Shown piece by piece: positions 20,801-36,043 of a stretch of DNA of 64,000 bases. Origin of the DNA: Enoplolaimus lenunculus (taxonomy: Eukaryota > Nematoda > Enoplea > Enoplida > Thoracostomopsidae); the NCBI GenBank assembly GCA_030248215.1, contig JASANG010002079.1, positions 248,001 to 312,000 on the forward strand, given 5' to 3'. The notes under the pieces are model-generated. The model saw nothing but the letters and a program-made list of their open reading frames with translations, did no database searches and was not told the origin of the DNA. Positions within the stretch are counted from its first letter, which is position 1. Each line of letters begins with the position of its first letter. The translations under genes and the position numbers were made by a program.

Positions 20801-23800
20801 AAATTATCCTTAGAGGTGCACTTTACAATGTTTATAAAACCATACTGGTTGGGTTTCTGAAACAATACTTAAGTACGACTAAGTACTTAAGTACGTGCTA
20901 AGTAATTACTTAACTATTTTGTCGTTTTTAAAAGCGTACTAAAGTTAAGTAAATACTTAATCGATGACTGAATTTGGTATATTACGGACAGGGTGCAAAG
21001 CGGAACTGGATTATACCGGAATCGGAACAGAAAACTTATACCGGAATCGGAATTGGAACAGCAAATTTATACCGGAATCGGAATTGGAACAGCAAATTTA
21101 TACCGGAATCGGAACTACTAAATTTGTGTTGTGACTATGCGGATAATTTGTATTAACAAGGTATAATATTGATTTAGAATGTCTGTTGGCTGTCAACAAT
21201 TCTCAAAGACGTCGCATGAAATAGATAAATGATGCTGAATAATTATACGACATATCACAACAAGCAGGCCTAAAATTAAAATGTGGAAATTCCGATTCTG
21301 ATTGATTGTGCAATCGGAATCGGAACTCGTTTTGAATCGGAATCGGAATTTCGATTGCACCCTGATTACGGTTTAACAGCGCAATGATACTAATCCTGGT
21401 TTAATTGAAATTTAGTCTCATAGTGCCTTCTTAATATAAAGAAAAACTATTATTTTTTGTTCTGACATGTGGTTTATTTGTTTTTGCTTAAAAAGGAGAG
21501 GATTATTTCGAGACACTTTTAGAGCCACGTATATCGTTGATTTACATGTTCATATTTTATTCACAGGGTGTAACCGGAATTAAAAAATACCAGAATCGGA
21601 AGATAAAAAATACCGAACCGGAACAGAAAAACAAAAATTAGCCTTCAATGTATATTTAGTGAATTCCGGAAAAATTGGTTAATTGAATGGCGACAAGCAT
21701 TCTAGTTTTATTCAGAATAGTTCGAAAATTAGCCTAGAACTACTAATAATTAACTCAAAAATCTTGAAGACATGGTTGAAGCATTTGTTCCAGCCAAAAT
21801 ACCAGAGTCGGAAGGTAAAAAATACCGAAGCGGAACAGAAAAACAAAAATTAGCCTTCAATGTATATTTAGTGAATTTCGGAAAACTTGGTTAATTGAAT
21901 GGCGACAAGCATTCTAATTTTATTCAGAAGGCGTAATATATTTATGAGACATATGGTTCTTGCTCTGCACACTCTAATATCATTAAAAATTGAAATCCTA
22001 TGCGTAAACACACCATTGAGAATGCCAAAATCTTGTAACAAATGCAGTAGCTGGAAAACGCATGATAAATTAAGGGGTATGATAAAAATAGAAAATTTTG
22101 GCAATGCACGCTCAGACAATTTTGGAAAAATATTTTAGGAAAAACGCCAACTTTTCTTAAATTTTCGAATGGAAAAATTTTGATGCCAAAAAAAAACCGT
22201 AAAATTCCGGTAAAAAATACCAAATTTATTACCGCAACCAGATAAAAATACCGGATTTCCCTACCCGAAACGGAATTCCGGTTGCACATGTTTTTTACAT
22301 GTAAAAAACGTGTTACCGGTAAGCCACCCCAAACCACTACCTTTTACGGTTCTGCTAAGCTGCTGGCTACTTGCAAAAACTCGCTAGCAACCCAATGAAG
22401 GCAAAATTGGGCAAAGAACAGATAGATAGATATCGATGTGTTTAGATATAGAAAAGGATACGCTGCGCTATGTATCGTAGAATTACTACTTAACTGATTG
22501 TACAACTACCAACAATTCTCCACCCAGACCTTAGAATTATTCAAGTCGAACTGTCATTTATTACTACTCACAAAACATACATATTAGCACTTGAAATTCG
22601 CATCACTACAAAAGTTCTCCATATCAAGCTCCATGATTCGAAAAAGACGAAACTCTGTCATTCAAGATTTAGTAATAGTTCTCGTAGTTTCGCATAATGA
22701 ATCCGTAGCAGTACAAATAACTTACTGGCACTTGTTACAAACATATTTCCCTAACCCAGCAGCTTTCTCACGAGAATTACAGTCGCGGCACAATGCCCTG
22801 AAGCAAACATGGCAAAACTAAAAACTGAACCAATTTCTATTATATTTTACCATAGCTTAAAGTCAGGTTATACAAATACAAAAACAGACGGCAACAACTT
22901 TCGTTACAGCACTAAACGCCAAAATATGCAAAGATATGCACGTTATAAATGTTCAAGATTCATTTCTGTTTCAAAGTTTCAATTTCAGTACGTAAGTGAT
23001 AATTGAAGAAACAGAAACATTACCTTCCAACATTACGCAAGAAACCAATATCGGCCAATTCTTGATCGCAACTTTCACATCGAAAACACTGCGGATGCCA
23101 CGAGTTATTCATTGCTTTGATAACGCGGCCAATAATGAACTCGCCTATAAACGGATTTATTTCAAAGCGCAAGCAGACTAAAATTAAATCTTCTGTAATG
23201 ACAAAAAATTTAAAATAATCCTCATTTCAATTTAGTAGGTACCCAACCATATAATAAATAGCAGCTGCGGCATACATTTTGTACACTGTCTCTAGATACT
23301 AATAAAGCAGGAAATTTAACAATAGCATAGTTAGTATTTCTTGGATCACTAGCAGTAACTATCATCGTACCGCATTTGCCACAACATGGGGCAAATAGAA
23401 CATGAAAATCGTGTTCGCAGTATTTTCGTCCTTCGAACTGAAAACAAACAATATCAACGGCATAGGATGCCAATATCACACAGGTTTCTTATTCCAAGTC
23501 TGCTTAAAATTAGGCATACCAAACGGTTACAGATTTAATTTTATCAATCTATCTCCTTCCTATGAACTCTTGGATCAGAGCTCGAATAAGGCACGTAACA
23601 AAATTTAACTAATGCCGCACATTTATTTACAAAAGAAAATTTCGTGAAGACAAGGGTCGGGTCCAGACGTACGTTTCTGTCGCACAAAGAACTTGTAAGC
23701 ACGTAGTATAAATACGTATATATAAGTATACTACCTAGCTAAAAACAAGTCGGTAGAAACAAAGAATGGGCGATTCCATAGGCAAGAGTATGCAAATAAC

Positions 23801-24806
23801 GAATTTTAGTGCGGTACAAAAAGTACCATCGCGTTTTGCGCTTATGGCATACCAGCCTCACATAAAAGGGTCGATATCGCAAACTATGCAAGTTAAATAT
23901 ACCAGAATGTTTTTACTCATGCTATATATAATATAAGCGGTTCATTTTTGTTATCATGGAATAATTTGTGTTTTCGCCGTTTACGTACCATTCGCATCTC
24001 CATAAACAATATATGGTATGACCAAAATGCAACGTGTACACGGTACATTAATTTCTACACAGAATGTACTCAGTTGCATACTTCTGTAGCAGTGATTACG
24101 ACACTTGGTAAAACTTACCTCATAAAAAATGCCATCCGGAAACTGGCGAAAGCACTGAGCACAACTAAAATAAACTTCAGCTACATCTTTGTGTTCTGAT
24201 AAAAATTGGTATCAAGAATAGACGTTTCCTACTTAGTTAGGCATATGTATATAAAGATTATGGCTGGGTTCCTGAAATCTTACTTAAGTATTTACTTTAA
24301 AGAAAATAAGTATGTAAATTTTAGAGCAAAAACAAATAAACGCCAAATGTCATCGAGCAAAACAAATAAACGCCAAATATCACACAATGTCATAATAAGA
24401 AAGTAACAGATTTGTTTTATTTACTGCACTTAAGTGCGCTCTTAAAAACGACTAAATGGTTAAGTAATTACTTAAAACGTACTTAAGTACTGAGTCGTAC
24501 TTAAGTAGGGTTTTGGAAACCCAGCCAATGATAAACCATGAATGAAGCATTTACACGATCTTTCCTAAATTTGGTGAATTAGGATGAACTGTGGCATAGG
24601 AAAGGCGACATAAATGTACTATACGTACAGCACGATCAAAACCAAACAAGATCAAAAGACACGCCTTTATATTACAACAAATGGCGAATATCAAAAACTT
24701 ACACAAAGCATTGTTGATGCCATACTTCTCCACCGGAATTGACAATTTGCTCGTTGACCTCAAAACCTTCTCCACAGCGAAAGCACAAAACATTTTGAAG
24801 CGACAT
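17897..24806 (-). CDS. unc-97: PINCH/UNC-97, five-LIM-domain integrin adaptor
   Basis: Eleven minus-strand exons (24806-24703, 24164-24119, 23437-23371, 23144-23024, 22797-22726, 20686-20609, 19775-19625, 19123-19031, 18696-18648, 18368-18293, 18005-17897) join in phase to 321 residues, close to human LIMS1 (325). The ATG at 24806 gives [14 protein letters not shown]. The five LIM domains begin near residues 8, 69, 133, 191 and 250 with zinc ligands in place, including the family-typical WHPQC in LIM2, YHPYHF in LIM3 and WCYKC in LIM5. The basic tail [11 protein letters not shown] ends the protein. In the family, LIM1 binds integrin-linked kinase in the ILK-PINCH-parvin complex at integrin adhesions (muscle dense bodies in nematodes), and a C-terminal nuclear-localisation role is reported. 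Introns carry several MITEs. Assignment is by strong residue-level match across all domains. Confidence 0.95.
20003..20352. repeat. Diverged tandem duplication of about 178 bases in PINCH intron 6
   Basis: TAATATGCAACTTAGCTATT at 20003 and TAATATGCAAATTAGCTATT at 20181 begin two units. Both continue through TAACTAATTA, a TTTATAAA-like stretch, TTTAGTA and CTAATAAT...AGTGAAA. Divergence is moderate. A short GGACAGACAGACGGACGGAC microsatellite follows at about 20467. Confidence 0.7.
20847..20965. mobile_element. GGCTGGGTTTC-family MITE, one-ended short copy
   Basis: GGTTGGGTTTCTGAAACAAT followed by ACTTAAGTACGACT and TTTGTCGTTTTTAAAAGCG matches one arm of the copy at 24262-24526. The opposite end is missing or replaced by the adjacent hAT-like element. 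Confidence 0.55.
20989..21364. mobile_element. CAGGGTGCAA hAT-like MITE with near-intact target duplication
   Basis: Ends are CAGGGTGCAAAGCGGAACTG and GGAATTTCGATTGCACCCTG, a terminal inverted repeat. The flanking octamers are ATTACGGA (20981-20988) and ATTACGGT (21365-21372), 7 of 8 identical, as expected for a hAT target-site duplication. The left subterminal region repeats TATACCGGAATCGGAA three times. It lies in PINCH intron 5 and has no coding capacity. Confidence 0.8.
21564..22290. mobile_element. CAGGGTGTAA hAT-like element with internal direct duplication
   Basis: It begins CAGGGTGTAACCGGAATT and ends CGGAATTCCGGTTGCACATG. About 145 bases starting at 21591 (CAGAATCGGAAG) recur almost unchanged from 21803 (CAGAGTCGGAAG), both including AATTAGCCTTCAATGTATAT and GGCGACAAGCATTCTA. 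The high identity of these copies points to recent duplication or conversion. Confidence 0.65.
24262..24526. mobile_element. MITE with GGCTGGGTTTC terminal inverted repeats
   Basis: The left end GGCTGGGTTCCTGAAATC and right end GGTTTTGGAAACCCAGCC are complementary. Subterminal regions are rich in ACTTAAGTA. The core has a direct repeat of about 30 bases (AAACAAATAAACGCCAAAT). It lies in the first intron of the PINCH gene. Partial relatives are at 7944-8290 and 20847-20965. Confidence 0.75.
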
Positions 24807-25099
24807 TACTTGACAAATACTCTTATAGGCATTAATACGAGCCGTTGGCCTAATTGTTTATATGCCTGAGGAAACAATTCAAAATTACTCAAAAAAGACA
24901 ATAAAAATTATAAAACAAAACAGAAAAAAAGAAGCATGTAAAACCATTATGAAGTACAACTGATATAAACTACATGTTTTGGCTGAAGGCGTGTAAGCGC
25001 ACTTTTTAAACTACATCAGTCAACCAATTTTCAATGTGTGTTGAAATAAAAGGATTGGGATGGACAACCCCATTCTGAGGTTTTGCAGAAAGTTTAAGA

Positions 25100-25165
25100 C
25101 CACGCCGGAAATCGAACCTCAGACCCCTTGCATTTGATTCAAGCATGCTACCATTAAGCCATACG
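25100..25165 (-). pseudogene. Decayed tRNA-like sequence
   Basis: On the minus strand TGGCTTAATGG (25161-25151) fits the pol III A box and GGTTCGATTTCC (25118-25107) fits the B box, at tRNA-like spacing. A possible anticodon stem reads CTTG...CAAG. The T stem and acceptor stem do not pair, so this is a tRNA pseudogene or a SINE fragment, not a working tRNA. Confidence 0.5.
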
Positions 25166-26979
25166 TTAGTTAGCAACAACCTCGTATTCCCGTATATGTT
25201 ACTATGTATGGCAATCTTTGCTTATATATTCTTACGTGCACACTGCTGATATACCGACGGGCTATTGAATAAACTAACAGCCTGCGACCTGATACCAAAA
25301 TACTGTGAGCGAGAAGTAGGTATATATCACACTAAAATACGAATTTAAAGTATATACGTATATATCTAGTTGCTATAATTCGTTATGATTCGCGCTTACA
25401 AAAAACTAGAGGCGATTCAGTGGAATAATTGTCATGGGAGGCTTAGTGGCTTAAGCTCCCACAAGTTCTATTACTATGCAATTTTTGCACTTTTATGAAT
25501 CTAATTAAAGGATTTTTACCGAAAAGCATTGCATCTGAATAATATACGTATACACTAGTCAGAAGTGGTGTTGTCATTTTTGTGTTTTATCTGGTTCTTG
25601 TTTGCGTGGTTGTCCCTGTCGCATGGTTTGTAGTTGTGAACAGGTTCAGCTATTTTGCATGTTTTTGTGGCATTTCTTTTTTGTGTATTAGCTAGCCATC
25701 ATGACTGGCTTATGTTAGTTCTGTTTGATTCTGCTTTGGTTGTTTTGATTTCATCTGCCATGTTTCTACGTGTTTTCAGAGGAAAAGCACATTTTACGGC
25801 GAGCTGTAATTTTCCAGGCTGTTTTCGCTAACAACCTCTGGCCGTATTTTGTAGCAGGGAACCGACAGCGTCGTATCTAAAACCCTACTCGTTAACAGTT
25901 TGTCATTTCATATCAATTGAATCTGAATGTATTCATAATCGGATGCACACAATTTATCATGATAAAAAATGATTTCGTTTACTCTAATTTGCAAAAAAAT
26001 TCGATGCAGTAGTACATTCTAAGCTATTGCTAAAATGCAAGTTTGTCTCTGAGGCAAAAATCTTAGCGTTTGGGTAGTTTTTTCTGGACGCTACGCTAGT
26101 CAGCATATGTGTACGTTGTACAAAGTCCAATTCTACTGCGGAATGCACATTGACACTAGCTACGTGTTCTTCAAAAAACCTTACACTGGTTCATAATTTT
26201 TGAGGCGACAGAAACCTCAAAGTTTAAAACCATTTTATCATAGTAAACCTCTGAAAAAACAGTTTTAATATCAAACTAATAATTGAAAATCTCGTTTCTA
26301 ATTCAAACATCCAAAACCCCAATTAATAATTCAACGAGTAATCAATAAGTGATTGTTGTTGAGGTTTCCAGAACCAGGAATCGTCGTCCATTTGTGCATG
26401 CGACGTAGTGCTAACTTGAATACGCTTTACTCAAATTTCTGCAACAAGTGCCCAACCACGTCGCGTTTTCCACTCAAGGCACAAGCATAAGCCTACACGT
26501 AAAGCATAATCCAAGCGTTAACCTTAAGCCTATGACGAAATTTAATAATATTTTAAAGCTTAAGCCAAACACATCTCCTACTTCTTTGAAAATCACAATC
26601 TAGACTTCGTCAGTTTTCAAAGAAGTATCGCTGTTTGTTACATAGCTATTACACTTGTTAGTCACAAAGTAAAATTTTTGTAGGATAGTAGTGTAAATGT
26701 GCAAATCGCAATGTGTTGCGGGTTCAGAAATCTTTAAAAGGTGCGCGTATCCGCATAAAATATAATAGTGGAAAAAAACTCGCCAGTGTGAAGCTGAACG
26801 CCCTTTTAGTGTTAAAACTTAATATAAAATCTTGGTTTTAGTTTTTATCGCGGATTGGAAGACAGTTGTAAGCATGTGAGACATGCTTGTTCGTTATGTG
26901 CACATGCAATATAGTGTAGTGCACTGCATGTATGCAAGTTGGCAGCATACTGTCGACACGATAGAAACAATTGGAGAGG

Positions 26980-27220
26980 CGGGCTACGTGGCGCAGTGGT
27001 AGATGTAAACGACCCAAATAATCGGGGGTAGGGGTATGTGACTAGAGGACCAGGCGAGTTCATCCCTTACTGGTCTTAGCCTGCAGGCTCGATCTCTGAG
27101 TTTGTACGATGAAGCCCGTCGAACTCGCTGCTTTCAGTACTGAAGTTCAGTTAAAAATTAAGTAATACTAAATCCAAGAGCAAAGAAATAATACGAAAAC
27201 AACAAAAACAAGTAAAGAGA
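26980..27220 (+). mobile_element. tRNA-derived SINE-like element
   Basis: TGGCGCAGTGG (26989-26999) is a perfect A box and GAGTTCATCCC (27056-27066) a B box with decay, at normal tRNA spacing. A body of about 80 bases follows and then an A-rich tail (about 27150-27215, AAACAACAAAAAC). The head-body-tail layout is that of a tRNA-derived SINE. No second copy was seen in this window. Confidence 0.5.
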
Positions 27221-27808
27221 ATACTAGTAAAGTAATGCTTAAACAAAGACTAACTAAGAATTGGACGACTACGAAGGTCGAGTGTAATTCTAACGGAAAC
27301 ATTCTGAATATTATCTGCATTTTGCAACTTATCAAAACCCAAACTGACTACCAAATAAGAGAGCAAACAGTTTAAATAAACTTCCAAAAACTGGTTATTC
27401 CAGTTTTTAATATTCTCTCAATTTCTTCATTAAATTAATTTAATTCCTCTTTAATTGTATTCACATGATTTTCCTCTGTTAAGTGGAAAACCAATTAGTT
27501 CCTGAATCCTGTCATAACTAAAGATTGATTAGACATCCAGGAAAGCTAGTTAATTAGTCCGGACAACGGATATGTCATTAATGCCATAGCCGCAAATGAC
27601 ATAGCCGGAAGACTTTGATATCTAACGACCGGGAGGGAGCAGCGGCAGGGACCGCTCACAATAGAGTGTTCGCTTAAGACCGAGAAGCCAAGTTAATAAT
27701 TAAACTCATGTGGAAACAAAATTATAAATATTTTATCAAGCAGTATTAAATTAGCGTGATTAACTTTACCTTTTAGTAAAAATTTGCAATTATATATTTG
27801 GCTTCGGC

Positions 27809-27943
27809 AGGGTACAGCCGGAAACCGATTCCGATTAAAACACCGGTATGTATCAATTTCCTGTTCTAATCCCGGCTTAATTCGGTTTTGCTTTGCATCC
27901 AACTTTGGTATTTTTGCTTTTGGTATTCGGTTTAACCCTGGTA
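27809..27943. mobile_element. Small hAT-like MITE, ends CAGGGTACAGCCGGAA
   Basis: CAGGGTACAGCCGGAAACCG at the left and ATTCGGTTTAACCCTG at the right form an imperfect inverted repeat around a short CCGG-containing core. The flanks show no clear duplication. Confidence 0.5.
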
Positions 27944-28087
27944 AATGTATATACATACATAGATGTCATTTTTTGTATTTAACTGTATATATACCAACTA
28001 AATATCTATTGTAATTCAAAATATACACATTACTCATTTAGTATCGCAACATAGTGGCGCCAGCTTCCTGTGTGTATTGCGATCAAA

Positions 28088-32263
<4,176 letters not shown>

Positions 32264-32267
32264 CAAA

Positions 32268-32495
32268 ATGAATTATATTATGATATATCTTATGTTTAGC
32301 GCTGTAAAAAGGATCTTGACCTATTTTTAATAAACTAAGAACAAACTTGCTCAGATATTTGGACTTTATGGTTGTATAATTAATGAATTATATGATATAT
32401 ATCTTATGTTTAGCGCTGTAAAAAGGATCCTAAACTATTTTTAATAAACTAAGAGCAGACTTGCTCAGGTGTTTGACTTTTTGGTTTTATAATTT
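32268..32495 (+). repeat. Tandem duplication of the Rap1 3' flank including the poly(A) signal
   Basis: Two units of about 114 bases, beginning AATGAATTATAT just after the Rap1 stop and again near 32382, share TATCTTATGTTTAGCGCTGT, AAAAAGGATC and TTTTTAATAAACTAAGA. Each has its own AATAAA (32329-32334 and 32443-32448). The gene may therefore have two alternative 3' ends. Confidence 0.8.
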
Positions 32496-33111
32496 ATTAT
32501 GTTGAACAACAATATCTCAAAGATATTTTAGCCTAAAATACTTATTTATAGTTTTCATGCATTAATGTATTACGTATGATCATAAAGTTCTTTGGTTGGT
32601 TTACGCAATACGGCAAGTTGATGCTACACCTGCCGAAGCTTTGTTGGTCTTTTTAAACATTTCACTGTATATTATCATCGTTCGTACTTTCATGCATGTT
32701 TTACGTACCTATGATTGGTGATCGGAATATATTTGTAATATTATTTTGTGTATCCAGTGTGTACGTACACTTTATGTACAAGAATATAATTTGGGCGCTT
32801 GTAAAGTTGATATTATGCAAGTGTATATCGGCCGGTATATTATTTTGGGTCGAATTGGCAGTAAAATAGTGTTTACGGTCCAATACTATGTCGATTGTTA
32901 ATATATTGGCACTTCTTACTTCCTACAGAAGAAACTTCAGCCTATATAGAAAAATTTCCTTGTATTGGATTTTTGAGGGGCTTCCATCCCATGAGCTCTC
33001 CTCCCCTTGAAAATTCAGGGATGCCAACGCCGGATGGGGGACCGTCGCTACCCAAACCTCTACACTAAGTAGTTCATTACTGGAACGCTCAAAATTTTTT
33101 AAGGAAGTGCT

Positions 33112-33330
33112 TTTAGATTGTGTTTTGGCGTTCTAGCTTTTTTAAGTGATCCGCAAAATTTATTTAAATTTTACAAAGGTTTTTGCTGGAATGCGATATT
33201 ATGGTTGTTTCTGCTATGCCTTCTGTTAATTATTGCTACTATTGTTTTATTAATTTTGAAGTGTATGTCTCAATGTGTTTGTTGCTGGAACATTGGAGTT
33301 CAAGTATATCTCCACAGAGCATGTACCTAA
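33112..33330 (+). CDS. Weak hydrophobic open frame, possible single exon
   Basis: After a CTTTTAG acceptor-like site the frame reads about 70 residues with one strong hydrophobic stretch near its middle, followed by a cysteine-rich segment (CMSQCVCC). A GTATGT donor-like site lies in phase 1 near 33263. No partner exon was identified and the DNA is T-rich, so it may be chance. Confidence 0.2.
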   Translation, partial: FRLCFGVLAFLSDPQNLFKFYKGFCWNAILWLFLLCLLLIIATIVLLILKCMSQCVCCWNIGVQVYLHRACT

Positions 33331-33774
33331 GGAGTTTAATTTAGCAGTACATATCTCAGAGAACTGTTTTTGCCAACGTTCCGGTTGGACGCGTTGAATC
33401 GTGTTGACTTTGTAGGTGTAATGTCATTTCACTTCTAATACCATTTATCTTAATATTAATTGTTATTATTGTTCTATTGTGATATTTATGTAGAAACTTG
33501 CGGGGAAACTGTTGTGTCATAATTAAGACAGTAATTCTAGTTGTGAAGGTCTCCGTAGACGAGTGGTGGAAATAGCTTTGTGTAAAGTTTCGCTGGCATA
33601 ACTGGTAATGCACACTTAATTAGATTCAGTACAAATTGGCATCCAAAATTTTTACGTAGTTTTCAAATGGCAATGGAAACATAATGTTTGCATATATACA
33701 TACTAAGAAATTATAAATTTTCATAGTGGTCGGTAGCGTGTATGGTCAGTATCGTTTCATTAGAAATAATGTTT

Positions 33775-33965
33775 TTGCTGGCCAATGTTGCTTTAAGGTT
33801 CGTAACAGTGGTATATATAAGCATATTCCTTTTTCTAAGTTTAAGCCACAGCGTCTGGAAAAAATTTCCAACTATGGCTAAGCCTAAGCGATGAAATTAT
33901 TCAAAACATAAGCTTACTGTATTATAGTATCGCGAAAAAGGTGGTTCAGTCTTCAAAATAACATG
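33775..33965 (+). mobile_element. TTAGGC-type MITE, diverged copy
   Basis: GGCCAATGTTGCTTTAAGG, then AACAGTGGTATATATAAGCA and TATTCC, are the family left-end signatures. GGCTAAGCCTAAGCG and TAAGCTTACTGTATTATAGT follow, ending near GCGAAAAAGG. Confidence 0.6.
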
Positions 33966-35154
33966 TGTTTTTTTCTAATAAAGGGATACATAATAAGTTA
34001 AGTTTAGTTTTAGCAGCTTAAGACAAGATTAACGCTTGCTTTTGTACTATATTCTATCGATTGGATTTATTTTAGATGTGGTTATTTGGTGCTTGGCAAT
34101 GGACACAACGGAAGTTCGAGGTTGAAAGCGTCCATAACTTATTTGAATCTCACTGATTTACAGCTTTGTGTGTTCTGTTCAGAAGCACTGTAAAAAGGTA
34201 CATTAAATGAAGACGTGAGTGCCGGTTCAGAATTTAAGATCTTATGCTCGATTGGATTCTTTTGACGTCAGATGAAGCTTAAAATTTTCGCGCTGCAAAG
34301 AAAAACATGCCTTGTAATCGGCTGCAGTATTTCAGTAACATCGGTTACTGTGCTTTGTTTGTGTACTACTATATATTTTACAGCTAACATTTCCAGCATT
34401 CGTTTTAAATCTAATAAAGCACAAATTGTTTGTTGTTTTTGAGCCCTGTGGGCCCTTTATATGCTCAGTTTGGATAGGTCTCGAAGTATGTATGTTGATC
34501 AACATTTATATACTCATTAATTTTCAGCTCGAGTTATTTTAATCAAAGCTGCTTTAGTAGCCCCTCGTATAACTCGATGTGGTTTAGCTGATCCAAATAC
34601 AGTTTGGCCGTTTATGTCGTGCTCGAATTTTTAACCAAACCCAACAAACATGCGAAGTAAAAAGTTTATCACAATACCGTGGTGTAACCGGATATCGGTT
34701 TTCGGCAAAAATCGGCCCCGCTTTAATGAAATTACGGTTATTTATTCCGAAGCTCTACGCAACTACAGGTGTTCATAAAAGGACTGACAGAACATCTGAA
34801 ATGGCATAAATTTTAATATCCTTACTATAGATGGGTTCGCAGGGTGCAACCGGAAGTGAAAAATACCGGATCCGGCGGTCAACAAAACTTGCCAGAGGTG
34901 AGTCCGTAGGTGAGATTAATTGACATTTAATTATGGTTTAGAGACTATACGGTTACGCGCTCTATTAGGGATACAGACTCCAATGAATTCGAACTCAAAA
35001 TGGTGACCCCCACTCTTATTACCCCTCCCCCTCTTATTCGGGTCAATACAGTAAGTATGCTTTAATCTGGTTCTTTCTTCGAACGTGAAACAACTCATGT
35101 ATATATCTAATTCGAGGGCAGAGTGACATTCGATACAATCGGAGACAAGCCAAA

Positions 35155-35733
35155 TCAGTTAAAGTTCAAGTGGCCAGCACAAGAATTTAGTTGGTAGCAA
35201 TCTTCTAAACGAATAGCCAGCACTATTAAAGCAGTTGCGTATAAAACACTTTTTTGAATTGTATGTTTTACGCTCACGGCAATCAGCGTGTGAATCAGGG
35301 CACTTCCTACAAAAATTGCCGGATGTACGGATATGAAAAAATATCCGATGCCCATCACTTATCCTCACAACATAGCACATATATATCGATCGAGTCTACT
35401 GTATTTTAAACTGCTGCTCGAATATATTAAAAATCAAAAGTATGATGTGACTGGCTTTAAATAAAATCAATTATTCTTCACAAAAGGTCTACGAAAGACA
35501 TACCTGCTTTTTGGCTCGTTTTATAAGCTTTCTCATAACAGTGCCATCCAATAGGCGCGTGTTTTGTTGTAAAATATATTAAAGAAAGAACAATTTTGCG
35601 GAATGTATGATGATTAAACTTGTATATCAAAGTACCAGCGTGCGTTGAATATTTAACTGAATTTCTGTTCAGATCATTTTTTAAAATTAAGCAAAATTCA
35701 TTGCAAATGTTTATTATTGACCACGCGACTCTC
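35155..35733 (-). CDS. Possible small two-helix membrane protein
   Basis: Two minus-strand exons (about 35733-35504 and 35357-35155) join in phase 1 across an intron of 146 bases with a GCAG/GTATGT donor. The second exon encodes two hydrophobic stretches separated by a short polar turn (VKHTIQKS), then a tail ending at TGA. An ATG at 35733 would give about 145 residues, but an upstream acceptor could replace it. Both reading frames of exon 2 are open, which weakens the call. No family was recognised; a small mitochondrial or ER membrane protein is one possibility. Confidence 0.35.
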
Positions 35734-35798
35734 ATATGCCATCAATTGTGTACTTTTTGGGGCAAGCGTTACCGGGATCTTTGTAACGGCTATACTAC

Positions 35799-36043
35799 CA
35801 GGGTACAACGTGATGTATGCCTCCGGCTCCATCTGAAAATCGACCTTCAGCACGGGCTACAGAAGATTTTCGGCAGCGGTTCCACAATTTCGGTTGCCAA
35901 ATTTTTTGTAGACAAGAATTGTATTGTTCAGCACGTTTGGTTATAACTTTTAGTACAATTCTGACCACAATGTCGCGTCATCTTCAGTTTGGCAAGTTTT
36001 GTTAACCTCCGGTTGCGGGATTTTCACCTTCGGTTGAAACCTG
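35799..36043. mobile_element. CAGGGTACAA-ended CCTCCGGC-subtype MITE
   Basis: It starts CAGGGTACAACGTGATGTATG, contains GCCTCCGGCTCCATCTGAAA and ends TTTTCACCTTCGGTTGAAACCTG, matching the subtype at 44730-45099 with decay. Its flanks are not clearly duplicated. Confidence 0.55.

Larger units (their letters stand above)
24807..28087. other. Divergent intergenic region between PINCH and Rap1
   Basis: The two genes point away from each other, so both promoters should lie here, but no core promoter motif was convincing. Contents: a decayed tRNA-like sequence (25100-25165), a GT-rich strand-asymmetric block (about 25556-25790), a degenerate TTAGGC-like tract (about 26485-26575), a tRNA-derived SINE (about 26980-27220) and a small hAT-like MITE (27809-27943). 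27225-27790 holds nothing I recognise. Confidence 0.6.

Noticed and set aside
26980-27066. Functional tRNA gene
   Set aside because: A and B boxes are present, but no cloverleaf with paired acceptor stem could be drawn, and an A-rich tail follows. Called a SINE instead.
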